Assembly: GCA_013176395.1 (NCBI GenBank)
Contig: JABMLP010000023.1
Coordinates: forward strand, 868,001-932,000
Direction: 5' to 3'
DNA: 64,000 bases
DNA from: Venturia oleaginea
Taxonomy: Eukaryota > Ascomycota > Dothideomycetes > Venturiales > Venturiaceae
Position 1 is the stretch's first letter, and each line of letters opens with the position of its first letter. This document shows, one piece after another, positions 1-11,166 of this stretch. Under the pieces are notes generated by a model, which did no database searches, was not told where the DNA came from, and saw only the letters and a list, made by a program, of their open reading frames with translations. The position numbers were made by a program, and so were the translations under genes.

Positions 1-381
1 GACCCGCTATGGGATAATACGTCTCTTACCCAATAGCTACGGTACTTTCGGCAATTTTTTGTAGTGCGAATATGAAAATGGGTCTTAGTAGTGAAGTGGG
101 TTTATGGTAGAATAGAGTTAAAAGGATCTGCAATTACAGTTTGTTCAGCACCGGAATTTGATGACCTTTGCTTGCGGGCATGAAATGTTGCTCTTTATCG
201 TAATTCATGGTTGATTTCAGATGGTGCTCTCACCACTTTCTTCATACAGCCAACTTTCTAGTCGCCAGCCAATATCCGACCCAATTCATCGTAAGTGGGA
301 CAACAAAAGCTCTACCAGAGGTCAGATCAGGCATTAATATCATCCTCGTACCTTTTCTTATCAGAAGGCAGAAGCACTCCA
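1..381. other. Intergenic, no gene seen
   Basis: Short overlapping frames here lack start context or recognisable domains. The stretch lies downstream of the minus-strand membrane-protein gene that ends at 382, so part of it is probably that gene's 3' UTR. Confidence 0.5.
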
Positions 382-945
382 TCATATCGACGATTTGCTC
401 TTCTCGCCTCCCAATTTTCTCATTTCCAAAACACAACCGACCCAAGTCACAAGCAGCGGAAATCCGAACACATACTTCTGCACAAACGTCCCCTCAGGTC
501 CACAGAGATCTGGATCACATCCGGCAGCGCCAGGATAGAGGATCGCACTGAGTCCAGTGACAGGGTAGATGCTTCCAAAAATGGCTGCTGTGAATAGAGA
601 CTCCCGTTTCTGAGTTTGTGTCGGTAAGTAGGCTGAACGAATGGCGTACCTAACAGACATTAAATATTTGACTCATTCAATCTGGTGAAACCTTAGATGA
701 AGGAATAAGAATTTTTTGATTGGCTGCATCAGATTCGAAATGGGATTATTAGGGCTTGGAATTGCCTACCACAGTGTTGCAGCGCCGAGAGCTGCAGCCA
801 TGCTCATTGTTTGACCATTGTGGAAGCGCGCGTGAGGGGTCCACTGCGGGTTATAAACGTGAGTTTCGTTGAAATCGGCGAGGAAGGCTCCAGCGGCGAG
901 GAAGACGGCAGGGAAGCACAAGAGGAGGATGGCAGAGGATGGCAT
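382..945 (-). CDS. Small four-helix membrane protein, unknown function
   Basis: Two exons, 945-770 and 649-382, join across a 120-nt GT-AG intron (769-650) in phase 2 and give 147 aa. The splice turns TG|G into Trp and continues the frame with YAIRSAYLPTQTQ. Four hydrophobic segments are visible, at about residues 4-22, 47-62, 80-100 and 125-140. After the first helix there is a polar stretch ADFNETHVYNP followed by HARFHNGQTMSM, and a luminal-type loop CDPDLCGPEG lies between helices 3 and 4. The NETHxxNPxW...HARFHNGQTMS pattern recalls a fungal family of unknown function (possibly Pfam DUF6640, from memory). It is transcribed divergently from the glycosyltransferase-like gene at 1380 with a 434-bp shared upstream region. 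Function is not known. The gene model is well supported by frame continuity across the splice. Confidence 0.75.
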
Positions 946-1379
946 TCTGGGTTGAGATGCGGGATTCGAGGTGAGCTGGGCGAAAGGGTGGCTATATCGG
1001 GGTCGGGTCCATGGGGTATAGGTAGTTCCAGGTTCCAGGTTCCAGGTTCCAGGTGATCAATGGGTGACAGTTGTTGATGCTATTGAATTGTCAGCCCTGG
1101 GCATAGTAGCATCGTCTTTAGGGCCGGGTAGTTCTAGGGCACTTTCCACGCAATCTGATGGGAAATCTGGGGGAGCTACTTGAAACCAGGTCTTTTCAAA
1201 CCACCATGACCATGGCCATTTCGAGATCATGGCGCTCTGGCAATCATGCTGCATCGTGGCTTCACAACTGTGCTAACATGTTACCAAGCCATTAATATCT
1301 CGCCTCCGCTCCCGTAATCGAATCCACCCAGACTCGCCCTCCTGTTCTCCATGACTGCAGACACGCAGTCGCAGCATAT
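946..1379. promoter_or_regulatory. Divergent intergenic region
   Basis: Shared upstream region of the minus-strand membrane protein (start 945) and the plus-strand glycosyltransferase-like gene (start 1380). It holds a short 7-bp tandem repeat at 1026-1053. No TATA box stands out. Confidence 0.45.
1026..1053. repeat. 7-bp tandem repeat (TTCCAGG)x4
   Basis: Four perfect consecutive copies of TTCCAGG at 1026, 1033, 1040 and 1047. This is a microsatellite in the divergent promoter. Confidence 0.9.
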
Positions 1380-2762
1380 ATGGTGTTTGCTCCGCAGTTG
1401 AGGGGCTACAGACCTCTGCGACTGGGAAACACTCATCCAGCCTTGAATAGCAGACATACAACTTTGGCCATACTCGCTTTCTTTGCCCTCATCATCACCG
1501 CTTGGCAATGGTTTGCAGCTCCTCCACCACAGCTTCCTGCTTTCCGGAAACAACCCAGGAACTGGTCCGTGTCTGGAAAGGGGAAATTGGAGGGCGTGAC
1601 CGACTTCAAGAAGCCTGCCAATCTGTCTGTCGTTGCTCTGGTATTCTACGGACGACCTGCAACTGTGTCCATCTTGGATTGCTATCTCAAGGTGCGAGGC
1701 TTCTGAGCCTGCCACTGTGGACAATGCTAACATCTGGCTTTAGAGAAATCTTGCTGAAAATGGAGGAATGCTCGACCAAGTCATCTGGCTGGCGCGTACG
1801 AACAAGACCCAAGACCTGATGTGGCTGGACAAAATGGTCGCAACCTCTCCTTCCTACCGACGAAAGAACATCACATATCACGGTGGAGACTACAGAACAT
1901 CATACGACTTGGTACAAAACGGGACAATGTATATAAAGATTGACGATGACATTGTCTTCATCGAGGATACCACCATACCGACCCTCGTTGAGTCGCGGCT
2001 AAGCCATCCTGAGAGATTCATCGTCTCGGCCAACATTATGAACCAGCCTTCACTCAGTTGGGTTCACCAACATCTCGGCGTTGTCAGGCCTTACCTTCCA
2101 GAATTGAATCCGCCAGACGACTGGAACACTTCACGTATAGTCAACTACACCGACTACACATTTCACACCTCTGGGAATTGGCGCGCTTCAGAACTGCCGT
2201 GGTGGGAAGGACCCAGCGATTTCAACTACACAAAATTCTTCCGGCATCGTCCTGATGGCGCGTTCCCTGGGCACCGCTGGTTGCCTGTTCCGTACAGGGA
2301 GAACACGGACGGCACGCCAATCCAGGATACCTCATACGATGCCTTCAGCAAAGGCCTGTGGAACTGGTATATCGCCGCGCAGGAACACTACTCGTTCTTC
2401 GAGCATCTGGAGAACAACGATCTGTACAAATACAAGTTCCCGAGTTGGGATTACAATTATAAGAGAATGGGCATCCAGTTTGTGGCAATGATGGGGGATG
2501 ATATCAATGCTGGCAAGCCTATCAATCAGGAGGATGATGAATCTTACTTCTCGGAAGTGATGCCAATGAGGACAGGAAGACGTAGGTCAATTTCTACTCC
2601 AGATTAGCGCCATCTGCAGTTGCTAACCAAGACTCAGATGGCATCGTTGATGGCCGAGCAATCGCTGCGCATTATTCATTCCAGCCTCAACGAGATGGCA
2701 TCGCAGCGACTGATATATTAGATCGGTATCGTGCTTATGCTCAGGAGCATATTTGTTTTTGA
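1380..2762 (+). CDS. Type II membrane glycosyltransferase-like protein
   Basis: Three exons: 1380-1691, 1744-2581 and 2638-2762. The introns are 52 nt (1692-1743) and 56 nt (2582-2637), in phases 0 and 1. The product is 424 aa. The N-terminus has a basic cytosolic tail, then one hydrophobic segment at about residues 29-45 (TTLAILAFFALIITAWQWF) and a Pro-rich stem, the usual layout of Golgi type II glycosyltransferases. A strand-then-acidic motif YIKIDDDIVFIED lies at about residues 168-180 and looks like a nucleotide-sugar/metal DxD motif. Several N-x-S/T sequons follow. The last exon supplies the C-terminus HGIVDGRAIAAHYSF, whose frame is open only after splicing. The sugar donor and acceptor cannot be told from sequence. 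Similar uncharacterised fungal proteins exist, and a non-catalytic role is possible. Confidence 0.78.
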
Positions 2763-3551
2763 TCATGTATGTTTACATTACGGGAGCATTGCGATGGCGC
2801 CTGGTATACGGCGTACAAAGGGCATGGGAGGGGTTTTCTATGACTGGAACTTTGAGTTCGCATATATAGGAGTCATTCGATAGGTGTAGACATGGAGTAG
2901 ATGTAAATTCTTAAGCTGAGTGCCTCTACACTCGAGTCTGCGATTCATCCTTTTGGAAAAGACCACGAACTCCCGAAAGAACAAGATCTGACGTAGGTCC
3001 AGATGGCTGAGATGGTTGCAATTAGCCAAATGAACAAGTTTCCATTTCGCCATGCTCTAGAATATTATGATCAATCATTGAGAAAAGCGAGGTGATCAAT
3101 GGCCGAAGAGAGGGAAAGTGAAGCAAATTCACAACGTGGTAGAAAACGTGGATATCGATAAGACGGAAATCGGGATGGCGTCATTTACCGCTACTATGCG
3201 ACTCTAAAAACAATCGATGGATGGTTTGGACCCTTCTCTCCTCGCTCTGGCTAAGGGGCAAGACGAATGAAGTGACCCGGCCATCGTGAGCCAGATCTGA
3301 CCCATTACCTACCCACCAGATCAGGCCATGTCAATGTCATATGACTCCATCTCAGCGAGATCGCCTTCACTTCACTTCACTTGAACCACGTTGTGGTACT
3401 TCACCTTCTTTGATTCTCCATCCGCCTTCACCAAACACCAGTTCCACTTCATTGCAAAAGTCCGGTAAGTTTCCATTTCTTCATTCAGATTCCAGTCATA
3501 CCTTCAAGCGAATAGCCAAAAGTCGTTCATCACATTTACCTTGGAATCGTT
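2763..3551. other. Intergenic
   Basis: 3' region of the glycosyltransferase-like gene and upstream region of the F-box-like gene. A GTAAGT donor-like site at about 3465 may belong to a 5' intron of the next gene. The overlapping frame starting at 3341 has biased composition and no domain. Confidence 0.45.
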
Positions 3552-4115
3552 ATGTTTCTGATCTTACTGACTCCACCTACCAAAGCTGCGCGGCATATCC
3601 TCAATCCAATGCCAACCGTCACACGGAATGTCACCCAAAGCGAGCTCGAAAGCACCACCAAAGAAAACATCCTCACTCTCGTCGCCGAATCCGCCGCTGG
3701 AAGCAACAACACCAAGACAAACTTTCTCTCCCTCCCACGCGAGATCCGGCAATTCATCCTGCACCGGACCATCAGATTGAACGAACTCGAAGGGGCAACT
3801 CAGCAAGTCACCGACCGCTTCCGCACCTGGGACGATCTCTTCAATGATCACGAAAACCACATCCAAAAGTGGAGCGTCACATTGAAGCTCGTCCACCGTG
3901 AGTTCCACGCCGATATCGAGTACATCAAGGAGAAATGGGAGGAGGATTTCTGCATCTTCCATGAGGAGAGGCTTTTGGCTTATGAGGAGGTTGCTAGGAA
4001 GCGCCGGACTCAATTCTTGGTTGCGCAGCCGCGCTTTTGGTCGCATCCTTACGCCAGCTACGTTCAGCCAAAGAGCGCGAAGCCCCGACCAAAGATACGA
4101 GTTCCTCGCAGATGA
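3552..4115 (+). CDS. F-box-like small protein (local paralog family)
   Basis: Single open frame of 187 aa. An alternative start at 3609 (MPTVTRNVTQ) gives 168 aa, and a 5' intron further upstream cannot be excluded. The core is an F-box-like helix FLSLPREIRQFILHR at about residues 58-72. A charged helical region follows and ends in the family's second motif, LKLVHREFHADIEYIKEKWEED, at about residues 120-141 (LKLVHREFH and DIEYIKEKWEED are the conserved halves). The tail is basic. At least four other sequences within 14 kb (12.9, 13.9, 14.7 and 16.9 kb) share the LPxELRQ and DIxYVKxKW motifs, so this belongs to a locally expanded family. By analogy with LPxELRxxI fungal proteins it may bind Skp1. 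That is inference, since the motif is short and no substrate domain is seen. Confidence 0.65.
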   Translation: MFLILLTPPTKAARHILNPMPTVTRNVTQSELESTTKENILTLVAESAAGSNNTKTNFLSLPREIRQFILHRTIRLNELEGATQQVTDRFRTWDDLFNDHENHIQKWSVTLKLVHREFHADIEYIKEKWEEDFCIFHEERLLAYEEVARKRRTQFLVAQPRFWSHPYASYVQPKSAKPRPKIRVPRR

Positions 4116-5423
4116 GTTGGCAGACAGGTTTCTTTGATTTGAGAGGCTACGACTTTGACTTTGGAAGATGTTGGTTTGTCACATTGGGAGACGACGATTT
4201 TGCACATTGGAAGACGATGATTTTGCACAATGGGGAACACCTAATTTTGGCAAGGGAGGGACTACGATTTTCACAAAGGCCTGACCACGAGTTTGAGAGG
4301 AACGGATTGATTATTGCATTGGTTACGGCCTTGGAAGGAATGATTTTGAGCACTTGGGAATGACTTGGGCTCATTCATCGATTCTGGGCCTGGTAATGGA
4401 GTCCTGGAGACGTCTGCACACTCATACTTAGTGAAAGTATTTTTTTGACTTTGCGAGTTTACGACTTGATGAATGGATAGCCTTTTCTACTAATTTCTAC
4501 TTCCTAACGTACTTGAGCTGACGAACTGATAGACTGTTAGATCTTCTTTGCCATGAGAATTGGCGAGACATTATATGAGGCGTTGAGCGCTTTGATAGAT
4601 TCTCAACTCTTTGGTCGAGAAAAACCCACCTAAACTAAATATTCGTTCAAGGCCTCCCATTCCATCGATGGCTTTCGCTCAATCACGGTACTGGACGAAC
4701 GATCCTATGGTCACGTATGTCACAAGTCAGTTCAAGAGCATCAACGCTACGTCAAGCCCAATACGTAGACATCTAGCTTGAGGCTATTTGGCTCGAAGCA
4801 AATGCGAGTTTGCACTCTTTTGAATTTGTTTATGATCTACTCCCAGCTATTTCGTAAACACCATCTACTTTTCTCGACCACATGACTGGCTGAAGAAAAA
4901 ACGCCGCAAAAAGCTTCCTCGACCTACACTGAGAGCTTCGACACCATATCCTCCTGCACACACACGATGCAGAATTCCTGCCCGGTCCCAATTTTGACAA
5001 GAGAAAGAGAATACTGTTCTCGGAGCAGCAATTACCATCGCGGCCGAAGGAAAGTTAAAAGCTCGAATTTGTGCTTGTGGGAGATCCAGGGTAAGTAAGG
5101 GCACCCTCTTTTGGAGTGATAAGGTTTTGGCGGAGGTGGACCATATGTACATTATCCTCAATACACGTATTCTATTACCACACAATGGCTTCTCCTATTC
5201 GAGATCGAATTACCCCCCTCTCTTATACTATCTACGCGTGGATTAATAGAGAATATACGTCTTATAAGCGATACGCTGACGCTTTTGGTATCTTAGGAAC
5301 TACGTTTAGAGACTTATAAGCTATACTTTAGGTACTATATATCTATAGAGACTATCTCCTATATAAGAGATCTAGCTAGTAGACTAGTGTTACAGATCAC
5401 CTCAAGGCTGAAGAGCAGAAAGG
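4116..5423. other. Intergenic, partly TE-derived A+T-rich DNA
   Basis: 4116-4370 remains open in another frame and contains a short imperfect repeat around GACGATTTTGCACA. From about 5190 to 5400 the DNA becomes rich in TpA (TATAAG, CTATAT, TAGTAGACTAGTG), as expected for DNA decayed by repeat-induced point mutation. A short frame at 5185 (MASPIRDRITPLSYTIYAW) looks like a decayed ORF. No intact gene is seen. Confidence 0.45.
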
Positions 5424-5599
5424 TATTACGGGACGGTAGCTGGAAAGACGCAGCATACTCGTAGCCAAAGATTGTTTAGATTCAGTTAAGGAGTGAAGGT
5501 ATCTACAAACAGAGAACTTCAATGAGGTTCTTTCTCTATACTAGGCTCAATCAGGCTTAGGCTCTTAGCCTATACCAACCATGGGCCATGCCCATAACA
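5424..5599 (-). repeat. 3' LTR of Ty3-A
   Basis: 176 bp, apparently identical to 10825-11000. It abuts a polypurine tract (G-rich on the minus strand, 5600-5612). It contains TAGATTCAGTT (plus strand, 5477-5487), the complement-forming partner of the element's primer-binding site. Confidence 0.93.
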
Positions 5600-5613
5600 T
5601 TACCCCCCTCCTT
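5600..5613 (-). promoter_or_regulatory. Polypurine tract of Ty3-A
   Basis: On the minus strand AAGGAGGGGGGTAA lies directly 5' of the 3' LTR start TGTTATGG, the position where plus-strand DNA priming takes place in LTR retrotransposons. Confidence 0.8.
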
Positions 5614-8600
5614 ACCGGGTGTGCAGGACTAAAGAGGGTGTGGTAGGTGGGATAATCAAACAGACAAACGCCATACATCGCTTCTGCCAGCTTGTAGCAG
5701 ATTCGAAGGCGCTGGCCACCGCTACTCGGTTTCTTCGGGCCCCTGTTTGAGCTCCTATATCTTCGCCCACACCGTCGCCCTTGCCATACTCTGCCTCGAA
5801 GCGGTCTAAGTCCTCGACTTCTGTAAATAATGAACGTGGCTGCCAATCGGGATCTGCATAGCCTTTCCATTTGATTAATAACTGACGAACCCAGCCTCGC
5901 CCAACCCGTTTCTTCTCTGCGCGAAGTATACGTTCTACTTCAAACTCAGCCTCTGTTTCTTCGGTTTGAGGCACTAATGGTGGCGGCTGGGTATCATCGG
6001 ATTCTTGTGAGGGCAGTGTGTCGGTTGCGGCTCGGCGGAGTAGGTCAACGTGGAAACGGTTATGGATACCACTTGGCAGGTCAGCCAGCTCGTATACCAT
6101 CGGGGAGATCTGGTTCTCGACAGTGTATTTGGCTTGCGTCCACGACAATTTCTTTGATAGCTGCGGAGTATTGATATTCCTAAGGTTCAACCAGACTTTG
6201 TCGCCCTTTTTTAACGTTTCGGCAGCTTGACGTGACCTGTTGGCGTCGTTCTCCATCTTCTGCTGGGACCAGGCCATCGCTGCCTGTGCATATTCTTGTG
6301 CCTCTTCTATTCGTTGCACAAAGGTCTCGGCATCGGCTGTTGGTGAGTTACTGGGTGAGATTCGTTGTACTTTCTGGATTGGTTCCGCATGGTAGCCGTG
6401 GGTTAGATAGAATGGACTCATCCCTGTGACTGAAGAGTCACGATTGTTCAGTGCTAACATAGCCGTAGGTAGTAGCGTTGGCCAGTCTAGTTGGGAGTAT
6501 GCGATGAAGGCGCGGAGATAGCGTAGAACTTCCTGGTTCATACGCTCGGTCGCGCCATCGGTCTGTGGATGAAAGGCTGTAGAGAGTCTCTGCTCAATCT
6601 TTGTAAGTTCGCAAAGCTTCCTCCAAAAACGACCTGTCCAATTGCTGCCTCTGTCCGACGTCAATGCCATGGGAAATCCGTGGTAGCGATAGTGGCATTG
6701 TAAGAACCTTTTCGCGCACTCTTTGGCGCTCATTGTAGTCATAGCCTCCAACGTAACACTTTTGAGGAGGCGATCTGTGATAACCATGAGGTATTTTGGG
6801 CCGTTTTCCTCCGCGGGCAAATCAGTCATGAAATCGATTGATAGCTCGCTGTGGAAGCGGGCCGGGATTGGAAGTGGTTTCAGAAGACCTCGCTTCTTAT
6901 CACGCCATATTCCTGTTCTCCCACATACGTCGCAATTACGTACAAACTGCCGGACTGTCTTGTATTGTTGGGGCCAAAAGAAACTTCTGGATAGAATCGC
7001 AAGCGTGCTATCTCTCCCTGGGTGTCCAGTAACATGGGAATCGTGAGTTTGTTGGACCAGCGTTGTTCGCAGCGGTTCCCAAACTGGTACCCATAGGATC
7101 CCTCTTCTCGTGACCGCGCCGTGGTCGTCTACTTCGCATTCGGGTAGCTGTACCGACAACTTGAGCTCTGGAGGAAAGGAACGTTCGCCAGTAACTATAG
7201 CCGTATGAATAGCTTCGTAGGATTGGTCCTCTGCTATTGCGCGATCCCAGAGAAGTTGTAACTCTGGTTTCTCGAAAAGATCGCATCCTTTTGCAACTGA
7301 CCGGTTTTGACCGTACCTAGTAGTGGACCGGTGTTGACCGTTTTCGGCAGTCAGCTGGTGTCGACCGTCCAGTCCAGTATTTTGCTGGGGCTCCCGTATA
7401 ACGTCCCATGTACTATTGGATGTATTCGGTGTATTGACTGGGCAGATAAGGGCTTGTATTGCGATTGTTTCGGTCGTCCTCTCGGAAAGAGGAGGAAGCC
7501 ATTCGTCCTTGATCAACTGGGCCACTCGCCCTTGTAGTCTCTCGTCGTTCTTGTCATGTGGCATATCTTGATGTCTTCTTGATAGTGCGTCTGGTCTTTG
7601 CGCTAGTTTTCCGGCGCGAAATTCCAGCTGGAATTGGTACTCAGATAGAATTAGCGACCATCTTGCTTGTCTCTCTGACAGACGCTGCGCTGTCATAAAG
7701 TAGCGGAGATTCTTGTGATCGGTAAGGACTTTGAAAGGTGCTGCAACACTGCGTAGTTCTCCTCTCCAGTGTTCAATGGACTTGATTACTGCCAGTAATT
7801 CTTTATCGTGGATCTCGTAGTTACATTCAGCCGCAGTGAGCTTGCGGGAGAAGTATGCTACTGGTCGTAGTTTTCCTTTCATATCCTTCTGCGACAACGT
7901 GCCTCCCAGCGCGTAGCCAGAGCAGTCGCACTCGAGTACCGTATCCAGGTCTGGATTCCAGTGAGCCAGTATTGGGGCGGAGATGAATAGCTCCTTCAAG
8001 ACTTGAAAGGCGTTCTCATGTTCTTTGTTCCAGACAAAAGCGACGGCCTTCCGTGTTAACTTGATTAAGGGGTCGGAGAGCTCTGAGAAGTTGTCGATGA
8101 AGTCTCGGTAGAAATTTGCAAAGCCTAGGAAGGAGCGTACGCCTGTGACATTGACTGGAGCCTCCCATTCTTTAATCGCGGCAACGTTCTCTGGGTCGAC
8201 TTTGATCCCTTCTCCTGCAGTGATAATGAACCCCAGATATTTGACCTCCTGAACAGCAAACTCGCACTTGCTTAAGTCTAGCCGAAGTCCAGCAGTCTTG
8301 AGCTTGGCAAGAATTTGGTTAACCTTAACCATGTGATCCAGATAGTCGCCGTCGCTCCATATCAAGACATCGTCCATGTAGGCTGAACAGCAGATATCTA
8401 GGGATTCCCGTAGGACTCCGTTGATGTATCGTTGAAAGCTCGCGGGTGCGCCAGCTAGTCCGAAGGGGGTAACTAGCCATTCGAATAGTCCAAATCGAGT
8501 GCGAAAAGCCGTTTTCCACTCATCGCCGTGCTTGATGCGGAGCCGATGAAATGCCGCTCTGACGTCAAGTTTGGTGTACCAACGCGCTGTTGCTAGATTT

Positions 8601-9712
8601 CGTAGGGTTCTCGGATTAGTGGCAATGGGTAGCGGTCCGATCGAGTGATTCGATTCAGTGCCCGATAGTCTACACACATCCGAATGCCTCCACCTGGTTT
8701 CCTTACAAATAAGACTGGGGCTGCCACTGGTGAGTTGCTGGCGCGTATCCAGCCCTTGTCCATATAGTCCGAAAGTGTTTTTCGTAGGACTAATAGCTCT
8801 TCCCTCGACATGCCGTATAATGGGCCCCAAGGAACTTCTGCCTCGCGACCTTGTTCATCTCGTATCAATTCGATAACGTGATCGCGACCCTCTTGATGGG
8901 GCGCGATCTCTCCGTCTTCGTCGTCGAGAAAGGCATCAGCATGCTCTGCTATTTCTTCTGGTATCTCTTGTCGGATTTCTTCCTCAGTCTTTCTCTGTTT
9001 TCTTTCTGCTAACTTGCTTAGGGCCTTGTTGATATCCGACATCGAGATAGCCAGCACTTGTGTACAATCCGGTCCATGTCTTCTCAACCGTCGCTGGGCC
9101 CTTCCAACAATAGCTGCAAATACAGATCCTGACACTAGACATGCCGCCCGCACGTGAGCGAGCCGGTCTCGCGCTTTGGTGTTCTGTTCTAGCCACCCCT
9201 TTTCTCTTACCGTGATGCGCTGGGATCCTTGACCAATAAGCAGCTTTCTCTTAGCTGCTATATATCGCACCCAGTTTCTCTCTGCCCATGCCTTGCCTAG
9301 GATAATAGGGAAGCTCAATCCTTTCACTATATACCCATAGACTCGCTCTGCTCGACCATCAATGTCGATCGTAGCGTAGGTCATGTGCGTAATACGGAGG
9401 TCTTCTCCGTTCTCGTGGCTCTCTTTAGCCAGTGCCAATTGTTTGGTGTCAATTGGGATGCGCGGTAGACGATGTGTTTGGACACTCTTCTCGCTGAAAG
9501 CAGCATAAGGGAGGCAGCCGTTATCAAAGAAGGATTCGGTGAAAGAAGTTCCGTTGATCAAGGTATCTATCAAGAAGGGTGTACTTTCCATCCTATCCTT
9601 TGCTGCTTTGATTTCTCTTATGCCTGGTAGCTTTGTAATGTCTTCGCCATGTACATCTACTTCAAACCCTCGTGCGCGACGATGCACAAGGGTAGCTAGT
9701 TTTCCGACTCTG
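5612..9712 (-). pseudogene. pol: Ty3-A pol (PR-RT-RH-IN-chromodomain), frameshifted
   Basis: Pol is open in two overlapping minus-strand frames, about 9705-8593 and 8830-5612. The first holds the protease-like segment ([13 protein letters not shown]) and the RT start ([18 protein letters not shown]). The second carries the rest of RT (YMDDVLIWS box), RNase H (LECDCSGYALGGTLSQ), the integrase HHCC finger (HxxxxGHPGRDST...CDVCGRTG), the integrase core (SIDFMTDLPAEE, SDRGSNWTGRFW) and a C-terminal chromodomain (VERILRAEKKR...LLIKWKGYADPDWQP). The frame is lost between the RT motifs, at plus coordinates 8605-8610, where one base appears to be missing. Pol lies in the -1 frame relative to gag, as expected for ribosomal frameshifting. 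The chromodomain places the element among chromoviruses. Confidence 0.9.
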
Positions 9713-10799
9713 ATGAGGCTTCCTGTAGGGAGTCATCGGTATGCTGTGTGATTACCGCAGTGACCTGAGTCTTTGGACGTGTTGCTGGTCGGAATTCGCA
9801 TACGTTCGGGTGGTGCTTGGGCTTCTTACAGCGCCCGCATTTGCCCGCTTGTATAAGTGCCAAGAACTCTGTTTGGGATCGCCATTTCGCTCTAGGTCGT
9901 CGGTCCTTCTTCGCATCCTTTCCGAGTGTATCGACCCGAGCTATCAGTGCTGCGATCTGCGCTGAAAGGGCGTTGATGCCAGTCATTTCGACATCGCCTT
10001 CTGCGTCACGACTGACTGTTTGGGGTGATTGTGGCCTCCCTCGAGTCGTTGGCGTCTCCTTATCCGTACTTGAATAGCGGCGTTGGTGGGATAGAGCCTC
10101 TGTCTTCGTCGCGAAGTACTGTACATCTTTTACGTAAGTGTCGTAGTCGTCCCTGGACAATCGCACTGATTTCAAGGTCTGTTGGAGGGAGTAGTTGAGC
10201 GCGTTGTTCATGATAGTGATCTTTGAGGCTCTTTGCGGCGCTAGGGATCCAGCTTGCGATGTCAGTTGTTCGAACTGCTGGCGGAAGTCTTCGAACGGTT
10301 GTCTGCTGCCTTGGCTAATCTTGTTCAGCTCGTCGAGAGCTTTAGCTTCCGCTTCATGATCTAAGAACTTGTCGTCCATATGCTTGATAAAGGACTCGGG
10401 TTCGTAGTTGTCATGTTGCTCTCCATTGCTTAGCCATTGGATGACGCGTTGTTGTTTCTCTGTCGGAAGCCCGTTGAAGATGTTCGCGCATATTCCTTGA
10501 TTGCTTCCAAGCTTCCCATTTTCAACAGTGATTTTTGTCTTGATCTGCCATCTGAACAGCGTGTAGTTGTCTCTTTTCCCGTCCCATTTAGGCCATGCAA
10601 TAGCTTTTGCACCGGTGTTCCCATCAACACTGACTGCGGTCAGAGCTGCCACCAATTGTTGTACGGTGTCAGGCGAATTTGCTCGAGCCATTGAGAGTTT
10701 GTCGATTCCTTGCGTAATGCTCGCGATTGGGTCGTCGTCGGTAGTAGGGGTGTAGGTTGTAGGAGTCGATAGGGTACTGTTGCTACGCATCAAGTACAC
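9696..10799 (-). CDS. gag: Ty3-A Gag
   Basis: Intact 367-aa frame starting 25 bp after the 5' LTR. It has an N-terminal low-complexity Ser/Thr region and a capsid-type domain (WKNxD-like [17 protein letters not shown], later [12 protein letters not shown] and [11 protein letters not shown]). A CCHC zinc knuckle [14 protein letters not shown] (C-x2-C-x4-H-x4-C) lies near residues 325-338. The C-terminus SSESEN ends in a TAG that directly follows GGAAAAC, the likely -1 frameshift site into pol. Gag packages element RNA into cytoplasmic particles. Confidence 0.92.
   Translation of the reverse strand: MYLMRSNSTLSTPTTYTPTTDDDPIASITQGIDKLSMARANSPDTVQQLVAALTAVSVDGNTGAKAIAWPKWDGKRDNYTLFRWQIKTKITVENGKLGSNQGICANIFNGLPTEKQQRVIQWLSNGEQHDNYEPESFIKHMDDKFLDHEAEAKALDELNKISQGSRQPFEDFRQQFEQLTSQAGSLAPQRASKITIMNNALNYSLQQTLKSVRLSRDDYDTYVKDVQYFATKTEALSHQRRYSSTDKETPTTRGRPQSPQTVSRDAEGDVEMTGINALSAQIAALIARVDTLGKDAKKDRRPRAKWRSQTEFLALIQAGKCGRCKKPKHHPNVCEFRPATRPKTQVTAVITQHTDDSLQEASSESEN
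9699..9706 (-). promoter_or_regulatory. Candidate -1 frameshift site, Ty3-A gag-pol
   Basis: The minus strand reads TCG GAA AAC TAG in the gag frame. Pol is open in the -1 frame through this point (GTC GGA AAA CTA). The same TCGGAAAA core precedes the gag stop of Ty3-B. Confidence 0.6.
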
Positions 10800-10813
10800 C
10801 TAGGTTTGTAAAG

Positions 10814-10824
10814 AACTGAATCTA
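10814..10824 (-). promoter_or_regulatory. Primer-binding site of Ty3-A (self-priming type)
   Basis: On the minus strand TAGATTCAGTT begins directly after the 5' LTR. Its exact 11-nt reverse complement AACTGAATCTA lies inside each LTR on the same strand (at 10888-10878 and 5487-5477). This allows the 5' end of the RNA to fold back as primer, as described for Tf1 of fission yeast. Confidence 0.65.
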
Positions 10825-11000
10825 TATTACGGGACGGTAGCTGGAAAGACGCAGCATACTCGTAGCCAAAGATTGTTTAGATTCAGTTAAGGAGTGAAGG
10901 TATCTACAAACAGAGAACTTCAATGAGGTTCTTTCTCTATACTAGGCTCAATCAGGCTTAGGCTCTTAGCCTATACCAACCATGGGCCATGCCCATAACA
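10825..11000 (-). repeat. 5' LTR of Ty3-A
   Basis: 176 bp, matching 5424-5599 without visible differences. Gag starts 25 bp after its end on the minus strand. Confidence 0.93.
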
Positions 11001-11152
11001 GGTTGAGGGCATAGCCGAGAACCACAATCTAGGCCATAGCCTGTGACATAACATAAAGGAGGTTTAGGTAGAGGTAGCTAGAAAGGAGGCTTTAAAGGTA
11101 AAAAACTTCCTCTAAAGGTACGGGGTAGAGGAACTTAAAAGGGTATTAAAAG

Positions 11153-11166
11153 TAGCAGCCTTATTA
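11153..11166. repeat. 14-bp direct repeat, left copy
   Basis: TAGCAGCCTTATTA, matching 12090-12103 exactly; candidate target-site duplication. Confidence 0.7.

Larger units (their letters stand above)
5424..11000 (-). mobile_element. Ty3/gypsy chromovirus Ty3-A
   Basis: A complete LTR retrotransposon of 5.58 kb on the minus strand. Order in its own sense: LTR (11000-10825), PBS, gag (10799-9696), pol with protease, RT, RNase H, integrase and chromodomain (to 5612), polypurine tract, LTR (5599-5424). The two 176-bp LTRs appear identical by direct reading, so insertion was recent. LTR ends read TGTTATGG and CCGTAATA, the second end departing from canonical CA. No clean 5-bp target duplication is seen: the left flank is AAAGG and the right flank GGTTG, and only AGGT is shared across the borders (5421-5424 and 11000-11003). 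Pol carries a single-nucleotide frameshift near 8608, so this copy is probably not autonomous. Confidence 0.93.

Noticed and set aside
3341..3847. 168-codon frame overlapping the F-box-like gene
   Set aside because: Ser/His/Arg-biased, no motif. The overlapping frame from 3552 has family motifs.
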